DNA from: JAWKOK01 sp963848115
GTDB lineage: Bacteria > Chloroflexota > Anaerolineae > Caldilineales > Caldilineaceae
DNA length: 64,000 bases
Direction of reading: 5' to 3'
Assembly (NCBI GenBank): GCA_963848115.1
Contig: CAWKCP010000007.1
Span: 992,001 to 1,056,000, forward strand
Position numbers and translations under genes: made by a program
Shown here: positions 1-9,247 of the stretch, piece by piece
Numbering within the stretch: the first letter of the stretch is position 1
Layout: each line of letters begins with the position of its first letter
Notes under the pieces: generated by a model
Seen by the model: the letters and a program-made list of their open reading frames with translations, nothing else
Database searches by the model: none
Told to the model about the DNA's origin: nothing

Positions 1-1091
1 ATCTGTTGCCGTGGGACCAACTGGCATTCTGGGCGGTAACCATTGGTACGTCGATGGCCGAAGCTGTGCCGCCACCGATTGTCGGCGAGACAGTCAACTT
101 GTTGGCACGTGGCGCACCAGACATCGGGGCCAACGGCTTGCTGCGCTTCTACCTGCTGCATGTCTTGTTCCTGCCGCTCATTCTGTTCCTGTTCTTCTTT
201 GTCCACTACTACAAAGTCGTGCACTTCGGCATCAGCCTGCCGGCTGAGGAAGAAGAGGTGGGCCAGGACACCGCGAACAAAGTCCCTGCCGATCGGCGAG
301 TCTACTACCTCCCGGATGTTGCAATCGATGAGATTGTCCTGATCCTTGTTACGACGGCGCTGATGGTTTTCGTTTCGGCATTCTTCTTTACAGCTCCGTT
401 GGAAACGATTGCCGATCCGCAGGTAACCCCGCTGCACACAGTTGCCCCATGGTATTTCTACTGGCTTCAGGGTCTGCTCAAGATAGCCGACAAAACCATT
501 GCCGGCGTCGTGCTCCCCGGTGTATTGCTCGTGCTGTTGATTGCAATTCCGTACCTGGATATGAATCCCAGCCGTCGCGCATCAGACCGTCGCGTCGCCA
601 TCATTAGCGGCGTCGTTGCCGGTGTTGTAATGATCGTCCTCAGCTACATGGGCACGCCCGAATACGCCGCCCAAGCCGGTCCAGCTGTGGAGGTTGTGCA
701 GGAACTGATGCCTGAAGAGGGTGCGGGTATCGTTCGTGAGCTGGGCTATGAGGCGGTGCCGGTCGGACAGTACGACACGCGAGAACCGTTGGCGGAGATG
801 TATCCGGAAGAAGAAAACGCCGGACTCCATGAGATTCTCGTAGAATTTATGGCTAGCGTCGAGCATTGGGATGAAGTCGATGACGATTTTAATGAAGCCT
901 ATGGCATTCTGACCGTTCTCCAGGATCAGTCAGAATTGAGACGGCTCGACTGGGAAATCCACTGGCTCAATGCGCTTGGCGAAGCAAACGTCTACGAAAA
1001 ACACTTCTGGCTCAACGAGAATTCCATGTACTGGGAACAGTATGGCCTGAAGGACTTCAGTTACCTCCAAGCTCCGGAAGGGGAGGAGTAG
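1..1091 (+). CDS. Cytochrome b-type subunit of a bc complex, 5' truncated by the window edge
   Basis: The reading frame is open from position 3 (Leu-Leu-Pro-Trp-Asp), so the true start lies outside the window. The first ~80 residues match the central cytochrome b signature: LPWDQLAFWAVTIGTSMAEA, then a VPPPIVGETV-like Qo-site region and an RFYLLHVLFLPL helix whose His can be a haem ligand. Further membrane segments lie near residues 110-130, 150-185 and 195-215, and the APWYFYWLQGLLK and IPYLDMNPSRR stretches resemble subunit IV of b6f/bc complexes. A soluble acidic tail of ~140 residues follows, without a CXXCH motif. The role is quinol oxidation and electron transfer to the cytochrome c encoded 3 bp downstream, in the cytoplasmic membrane. 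The Rieske protein is probably upstream. Family assignment is firm; the function of the tail is unknown. Confidence 0.85.
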   Translation, partial: LLPWDQLAFWAVTIGTSMAEAVPPPIVGETVNLLARGAPDIGANGLLRFYLLHVLFLPLILFLFFFVHYYKVVHFGISLPAEEEEVGQDTANKVPADRRVYYLPDVAIDEIVLILVTTALMVFVSAFFFTAPLETIADPQVTPLHTVAPWYFYWLQGLLKIADKTIAGVVLPGVLLVLLIAIPYLDMNPSRRASDRRVAIISGVVAGVVMIVLSYMGTPEYAAQAGPAVEVVQELMPEEGAGIVRELGYEAVPVGQYDTREPLAEMYPEEENAGLHEILVEFMASVEHWDEVDDDFNEAYGILTVLQDQSELRRLDWEIHWLNALGEANVYEKHFWLNENSMYWEQYGLKDFSYLQAPEGEE

Positions 1092-1094
1092 GCG

Positions 1095-2066
1095 ATGAAA
1101 CACCCTTGGTATAGCATCTTCTATATAAAATCGCCGATCGTCAAAATCGGCTTGGGGATCGTGGCGATTCTCTTTTCAATTGCGCTGATACTCTTTCAAG
1201 GTCTCATAGAGGACCAACGCATGACAGCTCAAGAAGCGAGTTGGCATGGTCGAAGCACCGAGATCGGCGCAGAACTCTATGCAAATAACTGCGCATCCTG
1301 CCATGGTCCCGACGGCAAGGGTCTTCCGGTGGTCGCACCGGCTCTGAACAGCCGCTACTTCTTTACCCAACGCTTGAATGACGTAGGCTGGGCCGGATCG
1401 CTGGAACAATATGTACTGTTGACGCTTCACGCTGGGCGTCCTAGCAAGGTCAGCACCCAGTGGGTCAACATCATGCCGACTTGGGGAACGGACTTCGGGG
1501 GTCCAATGCGCAATGACCAAGTCCAAGACGTGACCAATTACGTGATGAACTGGCAGCCGAGTGCCGTGTTGCAGACCGCAGAGGAAGATCCGTGGCAATT
1601 CTTCCAGGATTCGCTCTCCAAGGAGCTTCCCTATCTTCCGGACGAGCCTGGCTTTGATGAGAAGGTTGAGCAAGCGCTTGCCGCAGCCACGGCCGCGGGT
1701 GCGATCAACTATTCCATTGCCGGCGCAGATGCTCCGCCGCCCGCGGACATGGAGGAGGGAGCGGTCACAGTTCGTGATCCAGAGACCCTATTCACCACAA
1801 TGGGCTGCCTTGGCTGCCACAATCTGGACCTGCCGCAGGATGATGAGAACAAAGGGCCGGTCGGGCCGAATCTAGGCAACCTCAACGAGAATGCCTCGAA
1901 TCGGGTCGTGGGACAGGATGCAGAACAGTATGTCAATGAGAGCATCATGTCGCCCAACAACTATATCGTCTCCGGCTACAATTCCGGCATCATGCCCCAG
2001 AACTTAAGCGAGCAGATGAGTCAAGAGGAAATTGCCGGTCTCGTGGACTGGCTGCTGGCTCGGTAA
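1095..2066 (+). CDS. Membrane-anchored diheme cytochrome c
   Basis: 323 residues. One N-terminal hydrophobic helix (about residues 16-37) anchors the protein with its bulk outside. Two c-type haem sites are visible: CASCH at residues 66-70, followed by GPDGKG, and CLGCH at 238-242, followed by N-L-D. Late methionines (for example in the GIMPQNLS segment) are candidate axial ligands. The layout is two cytochrome c domains joined by a ~100-residue linker. It starts 3 bp after the cytochrome b gene, so the two are cotranscribed, and it probably serves as the c1-like electron acceptor of the same complex, passing electrons to a terminal oxidase. A strong terminator follows directly. The ATG has only a weak GGGGAGGAG-like site upstream, inside the end of the previous gene. 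Confidence 0.88.
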   Translation: MKHPWYSIFYIKSPIVKIGLGIVAILFSIALILFQGLIEDQRMTAQEASWHGRSTEIGAELYANNCASCHGPDGKGLPVVAPALNSRYFFTQRLNDVGWAGSLEQYVLLTLHAGRPSKVSTQWVNIMPTWGTDFGGPMRNDQVQDVTNYVMNWQPSAVLQTAEEDPWQFFQDSLSKELPYLPDEPGFDEKVEQALAAATAAGAINYSIAGADAPPPADMEEGAVTVRDPETLFTTMGCLGCHNLDLPQDDENKGPVGPNLGNLNENASNRVVGQDAEQYVNESIMSPNNYIVSGYNSGIMPQNLSEQMSQEEIAGLVDWLLAR

Positions 2067-2096
2067 ACGTCGGTTCAGCCTGGATTTCACCGAACC

Positions 2097-2136
2097 AAAA
2101 GAGGCACCCTCTCGCAACGGGTGCCTCTTTCTTTTG
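2097..2136 (+). terminator. Intrinsic terminator of the cytochrome bc operon
   Basis: Perfect stem AAAGAGGCACCC / GGGTGCCTCTTT with a 9-nt loop, followed by CTTTT. It lies 30 bp after the diheme cytochrome stop and before the smc promoter region. Confidence 0.9.
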
Positions 2137-2139
2137 GAA

Positions 2140-2170
2140 TTGGATCAATGAAGTGGAGTCAGTGTACAAT
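2140..2170 (+). promoter_or_regulatory. Weak candidate sigma-70 promoter for smc
   Basis: TTGGAT (2140-2145), 19-bp spacer, TACAAT (2165-2170). The spacer is long, so this is only a candidate. No good ribosome binding site is seen before the smc ATG at 2214. Confidence 0.3.
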
Positions 2171-2213
2171 CTGACCAGCCATTTTAGATGACCCACTGCA
2201 CAGAAATAGTACA

Positions 2214-5200
2214 ATGCTGATCAAACGTGTTGTCATTCAGGGCTTCAAGACCTTCGCCCAAAAAACTGAATTTGTCTTCGATCCTGGCGTGACCGCGGTC
2301 GTGGGGCCCAATGGCTCCGGCAAGAGCAACATTGTCGATGCAGTTCGCTGGTGCCTGGGCGAGCAGAGCTTTAGTCTACTGCGCTCCAAGAAGACGGCCG
2401 ACATCATTTTCTCCGGTAGCGACCGCAAGGCCCGCCTGGGCATGGCACAGGTCAGCCTGACCTTGGACAACAGCGCCGGCGAGATCCCCATCGACTTTCA
2501 AGAGGTCGAAATCACGCGTCGCGCCTATCGGGATGGTGACAATGAGTACCTGATCAACAACCAGCGCGTACGTCTCCTCGACATCACCGAACTGCTGGCG
2601 CAAACAGGCCTCGGCAAGCGCACATATGCCGTCGTGGGCCAAGGCTTGATCGACCGCGTCCTCAGTCTGGCCCCCGAGGAACGACGCTCGCTCTTTGAAG
2701 AGGCCGCCGGCATCACCGGATACCAGATCAAGCGCAAAGCTACGCTGCGCCGACTGGACGCAACCCAGCAGAATCTGACGCGCGTTCAGGATATCGTTGC
2801 CGAGCTTAGCCCAAGGCTGACATACCTGAAGCGCCAGGCAAATCGGGCTAGAGAACGGGAACAGATCGCCGATGATCTTCGTGTCCTATTGCGAACCTGG
2901 TACGGCTATCGATGGCACACATCCCTGAGACGACTCGACCATAGCCGAGCCGAAGAGGAAAACCTCAAGAAACACGTACTCGCTCGACAGAAGGCACTGG
3001 CCGAGATCAGCCGCCAGATCGAGACACTCCGCGGTTCCCAAGGTAAGCTTCGAGACGAACTGGGCGGTCTACATAGCCAGAGCAGCGATCTGCATGGCAA
3101 GGCCCAGGTCACCGGACGCGAGATGGCCGTTGCCCAGGAACGACTTCGCCAAGTTCAGTCTCGCCTGGAGGAGACCCAACGCGAGCTGGCCCCGCTTCGA
3201 CTTCAGAAAGAGACGCTCGAAGATCGGCTGGAGGACCTGGCCGGAACCCTGATTGAGACCGAAGCGGCGGTGGGCGCCCGCCAAGAGGCGGTGGATGCGA
3301 CCGAGCGAATGCTTGCGGAGCGACAGCAGGTGCGCAAGGCCTTGCAGGATGCGTTGGAATCGACACGCCATCAACTGATCGACGCGCAACGAACACAGAC
3401 CGACACCAGTAGTCGCATCACGCAGATCCACGAACGTAAAGATGGCCTTGATCAGGAGCTTGCCCAACAGGAGCAGGCTCGAACCGAAGCAGAGGCCCAG
3501 GTCGACGTCGCTGAGCGCGAGTTGCAGGAGGTGGAGAAACGACTGAGCTCGCTTCAGAATGAGATGACAGCGCTGCGCACAGCCACCGAAGAACTGGAGC
3601 ACTCGACAGCTGCGCTGCGCGCTGACTTCGACAGCGCCGATCAGGAGCGCCAGGCTGCCGATCGCCACACGGACCGCCTACAGACTCGCTATGATCTCTT
3701 GCGACGCCTGCAGAATGAAGGTGCGGGCTACGCCAGCGGCGTACGTAGCGTCCTGCAATCCAGTCGAACAGAAAAGCAAGATGAGCACCTCGACGGTATC
3801 GTAGGCACAGTAGCCGCCCTAATACGTGTGCCTGAGGAATATGACAAGGCCATCGAAACCGCTCTCGGCGGGGCCCTCCAGAATGTGGTTGCCGAAAGCT
3901 GGAACGATGCCTCTGTTGCCATCGACTACCTGAAGCGAACCGGCAGGGGACGAGTCACATTTTTGCCCCTTGACCGTCTACACGTGCCGAGCCCAATCCA
4001 CGCGCCCAATCAGCCTGGGATTCTCGGCAATGCAGCTGAAATCGTCAGCTACGAGCCCCACATTGCCGATGTGGCGAAGCAGCTTCTTGGCAGAGTCTGG
4101 GTTGCCGAGGATTTGCCCTCTGCACGGCGAGCGCTCGATCAACACAGGGGCGGGCCAAGGCCGACGATCGTCACGCGCACTGGGGAGATCGTGCGCCCAG
4201 GCGGCTCGGTAACAGGCGGCAGTGATCGCAATCGCCAAGACGATTCCATTCTGGCAAGAGAGCGTGAGCTACGGGAAATTCCCAAGAATCTTGCGTCGGC
4301 AAAGAAGTCTGCTGCTGCCGCGGCAGAACGATGTGCGGCGCTCTCCAGCAAGATCGAGCAGATCCAGGTGCAGATCGCTGAGAACCAGACATTGCTCGGG
4401 GATCAGAGTCGCTTGGAACGGGCGACAGGCCAACAGATGGAGGAGTTCCGCCGCCAACGAGATCGGGCGCAACAGGCCGTCCAATGGCAGACAGAACGAA
4501 TGGAACAAACGCGTCTGCATCAAGCCAAGCTGGATGCAGAGGAAGACCGGCTCACCGACGCTCTGATTGCGATCGAGCAGACTAGACGTGAAGCCGAGGC
4601 AAATCAGGCGGAAGCGGAAGCGGAGGTTGAGCGTGCAGGGGCCACGGATCTGCTGCGCCGGCTTGCAGACGAACGGGCGGCTGCGGCCGAAGTTCAAAGC
4701 TTGCTGCGCAGCCAGCGGACGATGCACGAAAACCAGCGGCGAACACACCAGAGTGCGACCGATCAGATCCGGGCCAAAGAAGTGCGCTGCGAAGAGCTAT
4801 CCGGCGAAATCCTTCTGCTTCGCCAACAGATAGACAAGCTGACTGAAGATGAGTCGGCGCTTCGAGAACAGATCGACGGCCTGAACCAGACCATCGCCCC
4901 GCTAGAGGCTGAACTCGCCGTTATCAATCGTGAGCGGCTCGGATCGGAAGAGCGGGAACGCACCTACCAGCTTCAACTGCGCAAAGATGAAACCGCCTGG
5001 AACGCCGCCCAGTTGCAGTTTCAGCGCACCGAAGATGCCATCCAACAGCTACACGTTGAGATCGAACACGACCTGGGCCTCGTGATTGTCGAGGAAAGCG
5101 AGGAGTTGGCGTACCAGCCGCCGCTGCCGCTTGAAGCCTTCGTCGAGCAGTTGCCGGTCATTGAGGAGATCCCACCCACGCTGGAAGCCGAGGTCAAGGA

Positions 5201-5888
5201 GATGCGTGTCCGCCTGGGTCGGGTGAATAACGTCAATCCGGATGCACCGCGGGAGTACGATGAAGCGGCCAGCCGACATGAATTCCTGATCACACAGTCC
5301 GACGATCTGGAAGCTGCGGCCAGGGACCTGCGCAAGGTGCTTCGCGAGTTGGATGAACTCATGGAAGTCGAACTGGCACGCACGTTCAAAGCCGTCGCTG
5401 AGCAGTTCGAACACTTCTTCAAGGTGCTTTTCAACGGCGGCACGGCCAAGCTCATCCTGACCGAGCCGGATGACATCACCAATACGGGCATCGAGATCAT
5501 CGCTCGCCCGCCCGGAAAGCGCCCGCAAAGCCTGGCGCTGCTATCCGGTGGTGAGCGCACGCTATCGGCGTGTGCGCTTATTTTTGCCATCTTGCGCGTG
5601 AGTCCAACGCCATTCTGTATCTTCGACGAAGTCGATGCAGCGCTGGATGAGGCCAACGTGGACCGCTTCCGCCTGACACTGGAGGAGTTGACAGATGTGA
5701 CCCAGTTCATCATCGTCACCCACAACCGACGAACGCTGGAAGGGGCAAATGCCATTTACGGCGTTACAATGGGCAACGACGGTGTGAGCCGCGTGATCAG
5801 TCTACGCCTGGACGGCGACAAAATCGTGCAGACCGACGATCCAGGCGAAGGGGACGTGGCAGCCATCGAAGAGATCGTGCAGATGTAG
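2214..5888 (+). CDS. smc: Chromosome segregation protein SMC
   Basis: 1224 residues, normal for bacterial SMC. The N-terminal head has the Walker A motif GPNGSGKSN at residues 31-39, followed by DAVRWCLGEQS. Two long Glu/Arg/Gln-rich coiled coils (about 170-510 and 680-1000) flank a hinge around 520-650 that opens with LDGIVGTVAALI. The C-terminal head holds the ABC signature LLSGGERTLSA (about 1109) and Walker B/D-loop CIFDEVDAALDEANV (about 1138). The protein is an ATP-driven DNA loop extruder that works as a dimer with ScpA and ScpB in chromosome compaction and segregation. The partner gene scpA lies 3.4 kb away on the opposite strand; scpB is not in the window. The convergent neighbour rnc ends 33 bp beyond the stop with no evident terminator between them. 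Confidence 0.98.
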   Translation: MLIKRVVIQGFKTFAQKTEFVFDPGVTAVVGPNGSGKSNIVDAVRWCLGEQSFSLLRSKKTADIIFSGSDRKARLGMAQVSLTLDNSAGEIPIDFQEVEITRRAYRDGDNEYLINNQRVRLLDITELLAQTGLGKRTYAVVGQGLIDRVLSLAPEERRSLFEEAAGITGYQIKRKATLRRLDATQQNLTRVQDIVAELSPRLTYLKRQANRAREREQIADDLRVLLRTWYGYRWHTSLRRLDHSRAEEENLKKHVLARQKALAEISRQIETLRGSQGKLRDELGGLHSQSSDLHGKAQVTGREMAVAQERLRQVQSRLEETQRELAPLRLQKETLEDRLEDLAGTLIETEAAVGARQEAVDATERMLAERQQVRKALQDALESTRHQLIDAQRTQTDTSSRITQIHERKDGLDQELAQQEQARTEAEAQVDVAERELQEVEKRLSSLQNEMTALRTATEELEHSTAALRADFDSADQERQAADRHTDRLQTRYDLLRRLQNEGAGYASGVRSVLQSSRTEKQDEHLDGIVGTVAALIRVPEEYDKAIETALGGALQNVVAESWNDASVAIDYLKRTGRGRVTFLPLDRLHVPSPIHAPNQPGILGNAAEIVSYEPHIADVAKQLLGRVWVAEDLPSARRALDQHRGGPRPTIVTRTGEIVRPGGSVTGGSDRNRQDDSILARERELREIPKNLASAKKSAAAAAERCAALSSKIEQIQVQIAENQTLLGDQSRLERATGQQMEEFRRQRDRAQQAVQWQTERMEQTRLHQAKLDAEEDRLTDALIAIEQTRREAEANQAEAEAEVERAGATDLLRRLADERAAAAEVQSLLRSQRTMHENQRRTHQSATDQIRAKEVRCEELSGEILLLRQQIDKLTEDESALREQIDGLNQTIAPLEAELAVINRERLGSEERERTYQLQLRKDETAWNAAQLQFQRTEDAIQQLHVEIEHDLGLVIVEESEELAYQPPLPLEAFVEQLPVIEEIPPTLEAEVKEMRVRLGRVNNVNPDAPREYDEAASRHEFLITQSDDLEAAARDLRKVLRELDELMEVELARTFKAVAEQFEHFFKVLFNGGTAKLILTEPDDITNTGIEIIARPPGKRPQSLALLSGGERTLSACALIFAILRVSPTPFCIFDEVDAALDEANVDRFRLTLEELTDVTQFIIVTHNRRTLEGANAIYGVTMGNDGVSRVISLRLDGDKIVQTDDPGEGDVAAIEEIVQM

Positions 5889-5921
5889 GCGAAAGAGTGG
5901 ATCAGTGAGAGGGCTGGGACT

Positions 5922-6737
5922 TCACTTACCTGTCTCGCCGTCGAGCGAGTCAAGCGGAGCCAGCGTAAACTGGGACTCAAATTCCTCATCCGGTTCATAC
6001 TCCGGTGAAAACTCACCAAGGTAATCGAGCGCCATGGCAGCGGCACGCTGTTCAGCTGTCTTTTTTTGGTACCCCCATCCCGCCCCCAACATCTTCCGCC
6101 CAAGTGCAACTTTCTGAATAAACCGCTTGGCATGATCGGGACCGGTGCTTTCCAGGGTCGTGTAGCGCGGCGCTCTACCAAAGCGACTCTGCATATACTC
6201 CTGTAGGCGACTCTTTGGATCTTTCGCCTCGGAATACCCCTTCATTTTATCAATTTCCGGCTGCAGTAGCATAAGCACACAACGGTTTGCGATCTCCATA
6301 CCTTGATCCAGGTAGAGGGCGCCAATGACGGCTTCAGTGACGGCACAGAGCGTTGCGTCACGCTCGCGTCCGCCACTTTCTTCCTCGCCTCGTCCCAGCC
6401 ACAGATGCGCCCCAAGATTGAGCCTCCTGGCCACCCGTGCCAAGGTGCTACCCCGTACGAGCGACGAGCGCAAACGAGTCAATTCACCTTCGTTCAGGTC
6501 GGGATAGCGGTCGTACAGGTAGGCGCTGGTAACAAAACCCAATACTGAATCGCCGAGAAACTCCAGCCGTTCATTGTCATTGGGCAAATCACCTTCGACA
6601 ACCTCATTGACGAAACTGCGATGGACAAATGCCTGCTGCAGTAGGCTCCGATCCGAAAATCGTATGCCGAGCTGATCTTCTACTTGCTGTAAGTCCGGCA
6701 GAGGCTGCGCCTCCGAATCGGATCGCTTGATGGCCAA
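5922..6737 (-). CDS. rnc: Ribonuclease III with a substituted metal-ligand position
   Basis: 271 residues. The endonuclease domain (about 17-160) carries the family signature NERLEFLGDS at residues 55-64, including the catalytic-helix Glu/Asp. A double-stranded RNA-binding domain follows (about 175-245; starts D-P-K-S-R-L-Q-E). The protein cleaves double-stranded RNA in rRNA processing and mRNA turnover. In the second conserved motif the usual pattern is L-A-D-x-x-E-A; here it reads L-C-A-V-T-E-A, so the Asp equivalent to E. coli D114 is Ala132, while the Glu equivalent to E117 is kept (E135). The acidic C-terminal tail (about 245-271) is extra. The gene is convergent with smc, whereas in many bacteria rnc and smc form an operon. 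Confidence 0.95.
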   Translation of the reverse strand: MAIKRSDSEAQPLPDLQQVEDQLGIRFSDRSLLQQAFVHRSFVNEVVEGDLPNDNERLEFLGDSVLGFVTSAYLYDRYPDLNEGELTRLRSSLVRGSTLARVARRLNLGAHLWLGRGEEESGGRERDATLCAVTEAVIGALYLDQGMEIANRCVLMLLQPEIDKMKGYSEAKDPKSRLQEYMQSRFGRAPRYTTLESTGPDHAKRFIQKVALGRKMLGAGWGYQKKTAEQRAAAMALDYLGEFSPEYEPDEEFESQFTLAPLDSLDGETGK

Positions 6738-6801
6738 TCTCGATCTCCTTCCTTACTTCCCTGATTCCCTGATTCAGGTGCTTACGTCAGGATCGTGTGT
6801 G

Positions 6802-7923
6802 CTAGACAATTGACGGTGGATTTTTCAACCCGTGCCCCGTGAGGATGGCCACCACGGTCTCACCTGGACGGATCTCATCGCGCAACTCATCCAGGGCGGC
6901 CGCTACCGTTGCACTGGTCGGCTCGACAAAGATGCCCTGCGTCGATAGGCGTTCATGGGCATCACGGACTTGCTCCTCTTCCAGCGCCAGGACGATGCCG
7001 TGGGATCGATAGATGGCGGCCAACAAGGTTGCGTCGCGCACCGGATAATTGATGGCGATGCCATCAGCGCTGATATCAGCTCGAACACTGCGCGGCTGCA
7101 CCCGGTCCCATCCGTTGATAAACGCTTCATAGAAGGGCGTGTAGGGCCTAGCCTGGACAGAAACAAGCCGTGGCAGCTTGTTGATCAGTCCAGCCCGCTC
7201 CAAATGTTGGAATCCACGCCAGGCGCCCAGCAAAGTTCCGCCGTGGCCGGTCGGTGCAATGAGCCAATCGGGCGCCTGCCCGTCTAACTGCTCCCAGATT
7301 TCCCATGCACAGGTCATTTGCCCCAGCAGAAAGGCAGGATGCCATGCATGCGACGCATAGGCAGTCTCATGATTGGTCAAGGTAGCGGCGCGTGCGGCCT
7401 GGGCAGCGTTGTCACGTGGGCCAGGCACCTCAACTAGATCTGCACCGTAGACAGATACCTGGGCGCGCTTCGGCTCCGGTGCGGATGTCGGCACGTAAAT
7501 ACATGCGTCCATCCCTGCACGTGCTGCATAACAGGCCAGGCTCGCGCCGGCATTGCCGCTGGAATCGTCAACGACGACTTTGACGTCGAATCCCGCCAAC
7601 CAGTTGACCATGACGCTAACACCGCGGTCCTTGTAGCTGCCCGTTGGCATCAGCGTGTCCAGTTTCCACAACACCGGCAGACCGGACCAAGTGTCCGCCA
7701 GAAGCGGCGTCCACCCCTCACCCAGTGTGATCAGTTCGTGCCCTGCTCGAACAACCGGTAACATGGCCTGGTAGCGCCACAGGCCGGCTCGCTTGGGATC
7801 GATCGCATCCGGGTCGAAGGTCGGCAATTCAGTGTATTCCAATGGCTCCGATGTATTGGGGCAGCGCAACGGCCGGCGACCTGCAGTCGCCCTAAAACCG
7901 CTTGTCGGACAATAAACGACCAA
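6802..7923 (-). CDS. thrC: Threonine synthase (PLP-dependent)
   Basis: 373 residues. Fold type II PLP enzyme that converts O-phosphohomoserine to threonine. The Schiff-base lysine is K98 in GSYKDRG. The SSGNAG phosphate-cofactor loop follows at about 121-126, and a glycine-rich loop PTGHGGTLLGA lies near 222. The N-terminus holds C-P-T-S-G and R-C-P-N pairs that look like a worn zinc-knuckle of the kind seen in many threonine synthases. The start is TTG at 7923, chosen because CACGGAGGAAGGA lies immediately upstream with normal spacing; no ATG is suitably placed. A threonine-synthase-like paralogue of other function cannot be excluded, but the length and motifs fit ThrC. The gene is alone, in the same orientation as rnc upstream of it in coordinate order. 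Confidence 0.9.
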   Translation of the reverse strand: MVVYCPTSGFRATAGRRPLRCPNTSEPLEYTELPTFDPDAIDPKRAGLWRYQAMLPVVRAGHELITLGEGWTPLLADTWSGLPVLWKLDTLMPTGSYKDRGVSVMVNWLAGFDVKVVVDDSSGNAGASLACYAARAGMDACIYVPTSAPEPKRAQVSVYGADLVEVPGPRDNAAQAARAATLTNHETAYASHAWHPAFLLGQMTCAWEIWEQLDGQAPDWLIAPTGHGGTLLGAWRGFQHLERAGLINKLPRLVSVQARPYTPFYEAFINGWDRVQPRSVRADISADGIAINYPVRDATLLAAIYRSHGIVLALEEEQVRDAHERLSTQGIFVEPTSATVAAALDELRDEIRPGETVVAILTGHGLKNPPSIV

Positions 7924-8047
7924 TCCTTCCTCCGTGGAAATCCCGATGACCGGCGATCAATGGTATCACAACAGTGTTACGCAAATATTCAAAGATGTCA
8001 ATGGCAGTTTCAGTCAAAGGATAGGGGAAATTGAGAATTGCCCAGTT

Positions 8048-8077
8048 TTGGGTTTCCTACTGTAGAGATCGTATACT
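8048..8077 (+). promoter_or_regulatory. Promoter of the stalk-protein gene, apparently giving a leaderless mRNA
   Basis: TTGGGT (8048-8053), 18-bp spacer, TATACT (8072-8077). Initiation about 7 nt downstream would fall on or just before the ATG at 8085, and no Shine-Dalgarno sequence is present. Confidence 0.55.
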
Positions 8078-8084
8078 GACACCC

Positions 8085-9158
8085 ATGGTTCGATTTCCGG
8101 TTCGATGTAGCTTGAATAGTTCGACAACGTTCGGGGCGCCAACCGAACGTGAACATCCGCTTCGTCGCGTAGCATCCGTCGCACTGATGGCTTCACTGCT
8201 GTCGCTGGCGCTGATACTGACCAACCCCATTGGGGCCGGCGCATCCGAAAAATGCGATCCGCCCAACGTCATGCCACGGGGGGTCTGCGACTTCGACAGT
8301 TTCAGAGGCAGTCCACCGCGACAACTCCCCAATGGCTGGAACGAGTTCATCATTTCGGGTGATGCGTCCTACACAGCCGCGGACGACACGTTCTGGGGTC
8401 CGCCGAGCCTGATGATCCGTGGCAGCGGCACCTATAAGCTGGGCATCTACACACAGGTGCCGGTGACGCCGGGAGCGGGCTACCGCGCCGGATGTGCGTG
8501 GTGCGCGCCGACGAACCCCGATTCCTTTGGCCGCCAACTGGGCATTGATCCCACGGGCGGCACCGACCCCAATAGCCCCAACGTGATCTGGGGGCCAATG
8601 CACTGGGGCGATGGGCGCATTCTCGACTACCCCCCGCCCGACGTCAATATCGATGTCCGAGCCCGTGCCCTCGGCGACACCATGACTGTCTTCGTTCTGG
8701 TCGATCACCCGCGAGTCGTCGGCGATGACCTGATCTTCATCGATGCTGTGTACCTCGTGACCGATGAGAGTGCGCCCGCAGTCGAGATTCCGCCGACGGA
8801 TACGCCCGTGCCGCCTACGCCGGAACCGGTCATTGTAGCGGCCGCGCCGACGGCCACGCCGCTGCCGACAGCGACCGCCACGCCCACAGAGACATCCATT
8901 CCGACAATGACGCCGACGTTCACGCCGACGCCGTCGCCGCTGCCGACAGCCACGCCCACATTCACCCCGACCTGGACACCCTGGCCCACAGCGATGCCCG
9001 AAGAGATGAGTTTCTCCAAAGCGCAGGGCGAACTGGTTGACGCGTTTCAAACGAGTGAAGCGACGCCGATTCTATTGGTAGGCGTGATTGGATTTGGCAG
9101 TGCGGGAATCTTCGGTAGTTCGTGGTGGGTCATGCGACGCCGGAGACGACGTCGGTAA
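8085..9158 (+). CDS. Secreted protein with Pro/Thr stalk and C-terminal membrane anchor
   Basis: About 357 residues from the ATG at 8085. The frame is open further upstream, but the promoter overlaps that part. After a basic start, a hydrophobic signal segment (about 31-55, ending G-A-G-A-S) leads to a ~200-residue globular part with several Cys residues (C-D-P-P-N, G-V-C-D-F-D, G-C-A-W-C). Its WNEFIISGDASY-type beta sequence and IFIDAVYLVTDE ending suggest a carbohydrate-binding-like beta sandwich. From about 238 to 310 there is a low-complexity T-P-T-x-T-P stalk. A hydrophobic helix and a run of seven arginines end the protein, giving an outside-facing, membrane-anchored product. No specific function is recognised. 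Possible roles are surface display or sugar binding. Confidence 0.75.
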   Translation: MVRFPVRCSLNSSTTFGAPTEREHPLRRVASVALMASLLSLALILTNPIGAGASEKCDPPNVMPRGVCDFDSFRGSPPRQLPNGWNEFIISGDASYTAADDTFWGPPSLMIRGSGTYKLGIYTQVPVTPGAGYRAGCAWCAPTNPDSFGRQLGIDPTGGTDPNSPNVIWGPMHWGDGRILDYPPPDVNIDVRARALGDTMTVFVLVDHPRVVGDDLIFIDAVYLVTDESAPAVEIPPTDTPVPPTPEPVIVAAAPTATPLPTATATPTETSIPTMTPTFTPTPSPLPTATPTFTPTWTPWPTAMPEEMSFSKAQGELVDAFQTSEATPILLVGVIGFGSAGIFGSSWWVMRRRRRRR

Positions 9159-9247
9159 GACGTCGGCCTGCCAACCCGGAAACGGCATCTCACGGTAAAT
9201 TAAGGGGCGCTGCTGATCAATCGCCAGTCCAAAAAGCTGCGTGCAGT

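Noticed and set aside
8193..9050. A 285-codon minus-strand frame rich in Arg/Gly
   Set aside because: Shadow of the Pro/Thr stalk repeats; composition is explained by the opposite strand.
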